A stretch of 64,000 nucleotides of DNA, taken from the NCBI GenBank assembly GCA_030055515.1, contig JASFYI010000002.1, positions 189,290-253,289 of the forward strand, given 5' to 3'. Below, piece after piece: positions 60,071 through 64,000 of the stretch. The DNA is from Methanolinea sp. GTDB lineage: Archaea > Halobacteriota > Methanomicrobia > Methanomicrobiales > Methanospirillaceae. Numbering within the stretch: the first letter of the stretch is position 1; the number at the start of each line of letters is the position of its first letter. Both the position numbers and the translations under genes were made by a program. The notes beneath the pieces are model-generated. The model worked only from the letters and a program-made list of their open reading frames with translations. It did no database searches and was not told the origin of the DNA.

Positions 60071-61258
60071 GTGAGGTTCCGCGAGATGCCGGTTGCGCTC
60101 CGGGTCATCCTCCTCCTCGGGGTCGTCAGCCTCTGCGGGGACATCGTGTACGAGGGGGCGCGGTCTGTCTCCGGCCCGTTCCTCCTCGCGCTGGGGGCCT
60201 CGGCGTTCACGGTCGCGTGGGTCGCGGGCCTCGGCGAGTTCATCGGGTACGCGGTCCGCCTCGCGTCAGGCTACCTCGCGGACAGGACGGGCAGGTACTG
60301 GACGCTCGCGACCGCGGGGTACCTGATGGTCGGCGCGATCCCCCTCCTCGTCTTCGCGGGATCGTGGCAGGTCGCCGTCGTCCTCCTCCTCGCCGAGCGG
60401 CTGGGGAAGGCGATCCGGTCGCCCGCGAAGGACGCGATCCTCTCGCACGCCGCGCACCGGGTGGGGAGGGGGTGGGGATTCGGGATCCACGAGGCGATGG
60501 ACCAGGTCGGCGCGGTCGCGGGACCGCTCGCCTTCTCCGCGTCGATCGCCCTTTACGGCGGGTACGGGGAGGGATTTGCCCTCATGGCCGTCCCGTTCGT
60601 CCTGCTCGTTGCGGCCCTCGCGCTTGCCCGGCGGAGTGTCACCGACCCCGCGTCGCTCGAGGCGCCGGCAGCTGCGGCGGTGGCCGGCGATGAGCGGTTC
60701 CCGCGGGTGATGCTCCCCTACGGCGTCTTCACCGCGCTCACGATGGCGGGTTTCCTCGTCTTCCCGCTGGTCGCTTTCCACCTCGGCGCGACGGGAACAG
60801 TCCCCGAGGTCCAGATACCCGTCTTCTACGCCGTCGCGATGGCGACCGACGCGCTCTGCGGGCTCCTCCTCGGGAGGCTGTATGACAGGGCGGGCCTGCC
60901 CGTCCTCGTCCTCGTCCCGCTCGTGAACATCCCCATCGCGCCCCTCGCGTTCTCCGGCGGTTACTGGGGGGCGCTCGCCGCCGCGGTCCTCTGGGGGATC
61001 TCGATGGGTGGGCAGGAGACCGTGCTGCGGGCGGCCCTCGCGGACCTCACGTCGGTCCGGAAGCGGGGATTCGCCTACGGCGTCTTCAACACGATCTACG
61101 GCGGGGCCTGGTTCGCGGGGAGCGTTGCCTGCGGGGCGCTCTACGACGCGGCCCTCTCCCTCCTCTTTTCCTACTGCACCGCGATGCAGGCCGCCGCGCT
61201 CGGCGCATTCGTCTGGCTGAAGAGAACGGCAGGAGCGAGGGAACCGGCAGGAGAGTGA
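60071..61258 (+). CDS. MFS transporter
   Basis: 395 residues with about eleven or twelve membrane helices. The MFS loop motif DRTGRYWTLATAGYLMVG follows helix 2 and a GRLYDRAGLPVLVLVPL motif follows the second-half helix. LAERLGKAIRSPAKDAILSHAA and the MGGQETVLRAALADLTSVRKRGFAYGVFN segment resemble the bacterial/archaeal UMF1-like or YfkF-type subgroup. Substrate unknown. The start GTG 60071 has GGAGGGGAG upstream; ATG 60086 is an alternative. Confidence 0.85.
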   Translation: MRFREMPVALRVILLLGVVSLCGDIVYEGARSVSGPFLLALGASAFTVAWVAGLGEFIGYAVRLASGYLADRTGRYWTLATAGYLMVGAIPLLVFAGSWQVAVVLLLAERLGKAIRSPAKDAILSHAAHRVGRGWGFGIHEAMDQVGAVAGPLAFSASIALYGGYGEGFALMAVPFVLLVAALALARRSVTDPASLEAPAAAAVAGDERFPRVMLPYGVFTALTMAGFLVFPLVAFHLGATGTVPEVQIPVFYAVAMATDALCGLLLGRLYDRAGLPVLVLVPLVNIPIAPLAFSGGYWGALAAAVLWGISMGGQETVLRAALADLTSVRKRGFAYGVFNTIYGGAWFAGSVACGALYDAALSLLFSYCTAMQAAALGAFVWLKRTAGAREPAGE

Positions 61259-61602
61259 AGTGCCCCGCCATGCCGCTGTGGCGCAGAATGCACGGGGCAT
61301 CGCGCGTCCCGTTCGGGCAGGCGCGGGGAGGAGACCTGTGGGGGAGCGTTGTCGGCTGGGAACGCCGGCCGGGATCCCGCAGGTGCTTTCGCCTCGATAG
61401 TGGTCTATTCCCTCTATATTCCCATGTACGAAAATCTATATCCCGTCCTGCCCACTGTTTTCCCGGACATCATGCAGCCCCAGGGATCCAGAGAGCCAGA
61501 CACCAGTCCCCTAAAACTGCAGTGTGGCCCCCGGGTCACTGCTGATGCGCCGTCTCCACGCGGAGGAGAGAGCGGGACCTGCCAGACTCACCATGCCCTT
61601 TT
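61259..61602. other. Intergenic region between MFS and pilin-like genes
   Basis: 344 bases between convergent genes. AT-rich stretches CTATATTCCC and AAATCTATATCCC at about 61413-61441 look like isolated TATA boxes but no plausible gene follows. Nothing else was seen. Confidence 0.3.
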
Positions 61603-61908
61603 TCACCACCCCCTTTCATCTCTCGCACTCTCGTCGTCACCGGAGTTCCGGCTCGTCGCCGGGATGACGGTGATGATGCTCCTCCTCCTCGGGACCGTCG
61701 TCTCGTTGTACACCGGCCGGATCCCGTTGATCTTCAGGAGCTCGTTCTTCACGGCCGCCTGGTGCGTCTGCCGGTTCATCTCCTCCTTCTGCATCTGGGA
61801 GACCATCACGGCGAGGCCCGCAGCCGCGGTCACGGTGACGAGGATGAGCATCAGGGTGCCGACGATGACCGAGACGGCGCGCTCGTCTCTCTCCGCGGGG
61901 CGATACAT
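61603..61908 (-). CDS. Short archaeal type IV pilin-like protein
   Basis: 101 residues. N-terminal DERAVSVIVGTLMLILVTVTAAAGLAVMVSQMQKEE is a class III signal peptide with an archaeal pilin helix, of the family that starts 'R-A-V-S-x-V-I-G'. The body is short and ends basic and polar (RSIITVIPATSRNSGDDESARDERGW), unlike full pilins of 130-170 residues, so it may be C-terminally truncated or degraded. It could be a substrate for a platform-protein system such as the one at 52 kb, but it is 5 kb away and unlinked. AT-rich promoter sequence lies upstream (about 61920-61985). Confidence 0.6.
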   Translation of the reverse strand: MYRPAERDERAVSVIVGTLMLILVTVTAAAGLAVMVSQMQKEEMNRQTHQAAVKNELLKINGIRPVYNETTVPRRRSIITVIPATSRNSGDDESARDERGW

Positions 61909-62035
61909 CCTGCGATCCCCTTCGATGCACGGAAATAAATAGATTTATTCTATACACTATATTGATATCGGATAAATATAGAGAAAGGGAGGCCCCGGAA
62001 AATTTCATCACCTCTCCCGCGTGTCATCTCTCCCG

Positions 62036-62530
62036 ATGGATCTCTACATCGTGCGCCACGGGAAGGCAGGGAAGAGGGTCGGGGACCCCTCTGCGGACAG
62101 CGAGCGGACCCTCATGAAGGGGGGGAGGAAGGAGGTCCGCGCCGTCGCGAAGTGGCTCTCGGCCACCGCTCCCCCGCCGGACTGGATCGCGACGAGCCCT
62201 CTCCCCCGCGCGAGGGAGACCGCGGAGATCGTCGCGGGGAAGTGGGGGATCCCCGGGGAAGTCGAGGAGTGGGACGAGCTCTTTCCCGGGCACGAGCCAT
62301 CCGCGGTCCTTTCCCGGGTCTCCCGGATGCCCGCGGGGAGCACGGGGGCGATCGTCGGGCACGAGCCCCAGCTCTCCGGCATCCTCTCGCTCCTCGTCTG
62401 CGGGAACTGGACCCTCCGCGTTGCGCTCGCGAAGGGCGGTGTTGCCCGCGTCGCGGGTATCGACCCGGACGGCGGGACGTCGGGGACGCTCGAGTGGCTC
62501 GTCTCTCCCTCCCTCCTGTGCGGGGAATGA
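62036..62530 (+). CDS. sixA: Phosphohistidine phosphatase SixA
   Basis: 164 residues. The RHG motif DLYIVRHGKAGKR is at residues 2-14, ATSPLPRARETAEIV supplies the second Arg region, and IVGHEPQLS the second catalytic His. Members of this histidine-phosphatase family remove phosphate from histidine of phosphotransfer domains (SixA acts on ArcB and on PTS-type proteins in bacteria). It is convergent with the PPDK-like gene, which carries a phosphohistidine swivel domain. Confidence 0.87.
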   Translation: MDLYIVRHGKAGKRVGDPSADSERTLMKGGRKEVRAVAKWLSATAPPPDWIATSPLPRARETAEIVAGKWGIPGEVEEWDELFPGHEPSAVLSRVSRMPAGSTGAIVGHEPQLSGILSLLVCGNWTLRVALAKGGVARVAGIDPDGGTSGTLEWLVSPSLLCGE

Positions 62531-62566
62531 CGGGACGGCGGCCGCGGGGCAAAGGGGGTCCGGCCG

Positions 62567-64000
62567 CTAGTTACCCCGCCCCGCCCTCCACGACCGCACC
62601 GTCCGGATGAGGTCCTCGGGCCTCTCGTGGACGACCGCCACCGCCCCCGCGTACACGGCCCCGGTCTCCCCGTCGAGGGTGATCCGGTCCCCCTCGTAGA
62701 GGACGGTATCCCGGAACCTGCAGGCCCTCCGTGCCATGTCGATCCGGAGGTCCCTGCACGCGACGATGCAGACCTTCCCCAACTGGCGGGCGACGACGGC
62801 CGCGTGGGAGGTCCGGGCACCGCGCGCGGTGAGGATCCCGAGGGACGCGTCGATCCCCTGGATGTCGTCGGGGGTCGCCGTCTCCCGGACGAGGATCGCG
62901 TCCTTCCCCTCCTGCGAGAACTGGACGGCCCTGTCGGCGGAGAGGGCGATCATCCCGCACGCGACCCCGAGCGACGCCGAGACCCCGACCGCGACAGGCG
63001 GCTCCGTCGCCCGGACCCGCCGCAGCACGATCCCCTCGACGTCGATCCCCTCGAGCATCCGGAGCGCCTCCTCCCGCGTCACGATCCCCTCCCTCTCCAT
63101 GTCGACCGCGATGCGGAGCGCGGCGTAGGGTGCCCGTTTCCCCGCCCTGCTCTGGAGAATATAGAGCGATCCCTCCTGTATCGTGAACTCGATGTCCTGC
63201 ATGTCGCGGAACTCCCGCTCGAGGAGGGAGGCGATCCCCTGCAGCGCCGCGTGCTCCGCGGGGAGGCGGCGGCGGAACTCCTCCTGCGTCACGCCGCTCC
63301 CCTCGCCCGAGACGACGTCCTCGCCCTGCGCCCCGAACTTGAAGTCGACGAGGAGCCCCGGTTCCCCCGTCCACGGGTTCCGGGAGAAGGCGACGCCCGC
63401 CCCGGACGCGGCCCCGAGGTTCCCAAAGACCATCGCCTGCACGGTCACCGCGGTCCCCCGTGCATCCGTGATGCGGTGGATCCGGCGGTACTGCTCCGCC
63501 CGGGGGTTCATCCACGAGGCGAGGACCGCTTCTGTCGCGCGCGCCAGCTGCTCGTACACGTCGTCGGGGAACCGCCGCCCCTCCTTCCGCTGGAAGACCC
63601 TCTCGAACTGGGACGCGATCTCCTGCAGGGAGGCGAAATCGAGCGCCGCCTCGTCCGCGACCCCCTCGCGGTCCATGTACTCGCGCACGATCTCCCTGTA
63701 GGTCCGGTGGTCGTGCCCGCAAACCGTCGTCGCGAACTGCTCGATGAACCGCCTGTACGAGTCCCACGCGAAGCGCGGGTTGCCGCTCTGGAGGACGAGC
63801 CCCCGCACCGTCTCGCGCGTGAGCCCGACGTTGAGGACCGTGTCCATCACGCCCGGCATCGTGACGGGCGCACCCGACCGGACCGAGACGAGGAGGGGCC
63901 GGCGCGAGCTCCCGAACGCGAGGCCCATCGATTTCTCGATCCACTGCATCCCGGTCCGCAGGAGGTCGGGGACGTCGGCAGGGAGCCTCCTATCCTCCCT
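62567..64000 (-). CDS. Pyruvate phosphate dikinase-like protein, N-terminal and phosphohistidine domains only (partial)
   Basis: At least 478 residues; the N-terminus lies beyond the right edge. The ATP-grasp part has LLVSVRSGAPVTMPGVMDTVLNVGLT, VTVQAMVFGNLG, SGAGVAFSRNPWTGEP and DIEFTIQEGSLYILQSRAGKR, all as in PPDK. The swivel domain follows with GARTSHAAVVARQLGKVCIV, whose His accepts phosphate. The protein then ends within about 65 residues (WRAGRGN), so the PEP/pyruvate TIM-barrel is absent from this gene. A separate PEP-binding subunit, or a regulatory phosphotransfer role, is possible. Confidence 0.85.
   Translation of the reverse strand, partial: REDRRLPADVPDLLRTGMQWIEKSMGLAFGSSRRPLLVSVRSGAPVTMPGVMDTVLNVGLTRETVRGLVLQSGNPRFAWDSYRRFIEQFATTVCGHDHRTYREIVREYMDREGVADEAALDFASLQEIASQFERVFQRKEGRRFPDDVYEQLARATEAVLASWMNPRAEQYRRIHRITDARGTAVTVQAMVFGNLGAASGAGVAFSRNPWTGEPGLLVDFKFGAQGEDVVSGEGSGVTQEEFRRRLPAEHAALQGIASLLEREFRDMQDIEFTIQEGSLYILQSRAGKRAPYAALRIAVDMEREGIVTREEALRMLEGIDVEGIVLRRVRATEPPVAVGVSASLGVACGMIALSADRAVQFSQEGKDAILVRETATPDDIQGIDASLGILTARGARTSHAAVVARQLGKVCIVACRDLRIDMARRACRFRDTVLYEGDRITLDGETGAVYAGAVAVVHERPEDLIRTVRSWRAGRGN

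Noticed and set aside
61255-61545. 96-codon forward frame after the MFS gene
   Set aside because: No domain, no ribosome site, and composition like translated intergenic DNA.

Overview
The window is high-GC archaeal DNA that reads as a chromosome segment of a methanogenic euryarchaeon, most likely of the order Methanomicrobiales. The taxon is inferred from gene content. That content includes an Mmp10-type methanogenesis-marker radical SAM enzyme, a TfrA-like flavoprotein, an archaeal SepF, the uS15 / DHH nuclease / Pcc1 / eS1 operon, an LSm-eL37 pair, an archaeal-type cofactor-independent phosphoglycerate mutase, an initiator tRNA with archaeal features, and many TATA-driven leaderless genes. 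No rRNA, CRISPR array, insertion sequence or provirus was seen. Genes are densely packed, often with ATGA or TGATG overlaps.

Region by region. 1-9.2 kb is housekeeping: a flavoprotein reductase cut by the window edge, lysC-purM, sepF-zpr1, a PUA protein, LSm-L37e-purF, tRNA-iMet, thioredoxin, ubiX and two membrane proteins. 9.2-15.7 kb holds a sodium/solute symporter with a 36-residue companion, an Lhr-type helicase, an iron-sulfur flavoprotein and a class II lysyl-tRNA synthetase. 15.7-21.7 kb has a duplicated DUF350 membrane protein and two large secreted proteins, one ending in a dockerin-like module and the other beginning with a cohesin-like domain. 21.7-30 kb has hypF divergent from two regulators and a zinc-ribbon helicase, then a hybrid histidine kinase. 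30-36 kb has phosphoglycerate mutase, the conserved ribosomal/KEOPS/nuclease operon and mmp10, followed by about 0.8 kb without a gene.

37-46 kb is the most accessory-looking part. It has a tRNA-Thr, then a TusA-like protein with a tandem DsrE-like fusion and a split YedE-type transporter (a candidate sulfur or selenium trafficking module). Back to back with it is an arsenic cluster (ArsP-like permease, ArsR, DUF2703, ArsC). A surface-protein/MacB-like ABC export cluster and the decayed remnant of a glycine-betaine transporter follow. 46-52 kb has a photolyase/cryptochrome with a YbgA-like partner, an ABC-class ATPase, a methyltransferase and a glutamine amidotransferase. 52-57 kb encodes two TadC/ArlJ-type platform proteins, a PEGA-repeat protein and a lipoprotein, with a divergent or nearby RecA-like protein. 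57-64 kb encodes a CHAD-HD fusion, an MFS transporter, a small pilin-like protein, SixA, and the edge of a pyruvate phosphate dikinase-like protein that lacks the C-terminal PEP/pyruvate domain.

The best leads for something undescribed are the TusA / triple DsrE-like / split-YedE operon, the adjacent dockerin/cohesin-like surface pair, the orphan platform-protein locus without a secretion ATPase, and the phosphohistidine/polyphosphate grouping at the right-hand end. All functions are read by eye from motifs and gene order; no search was run.
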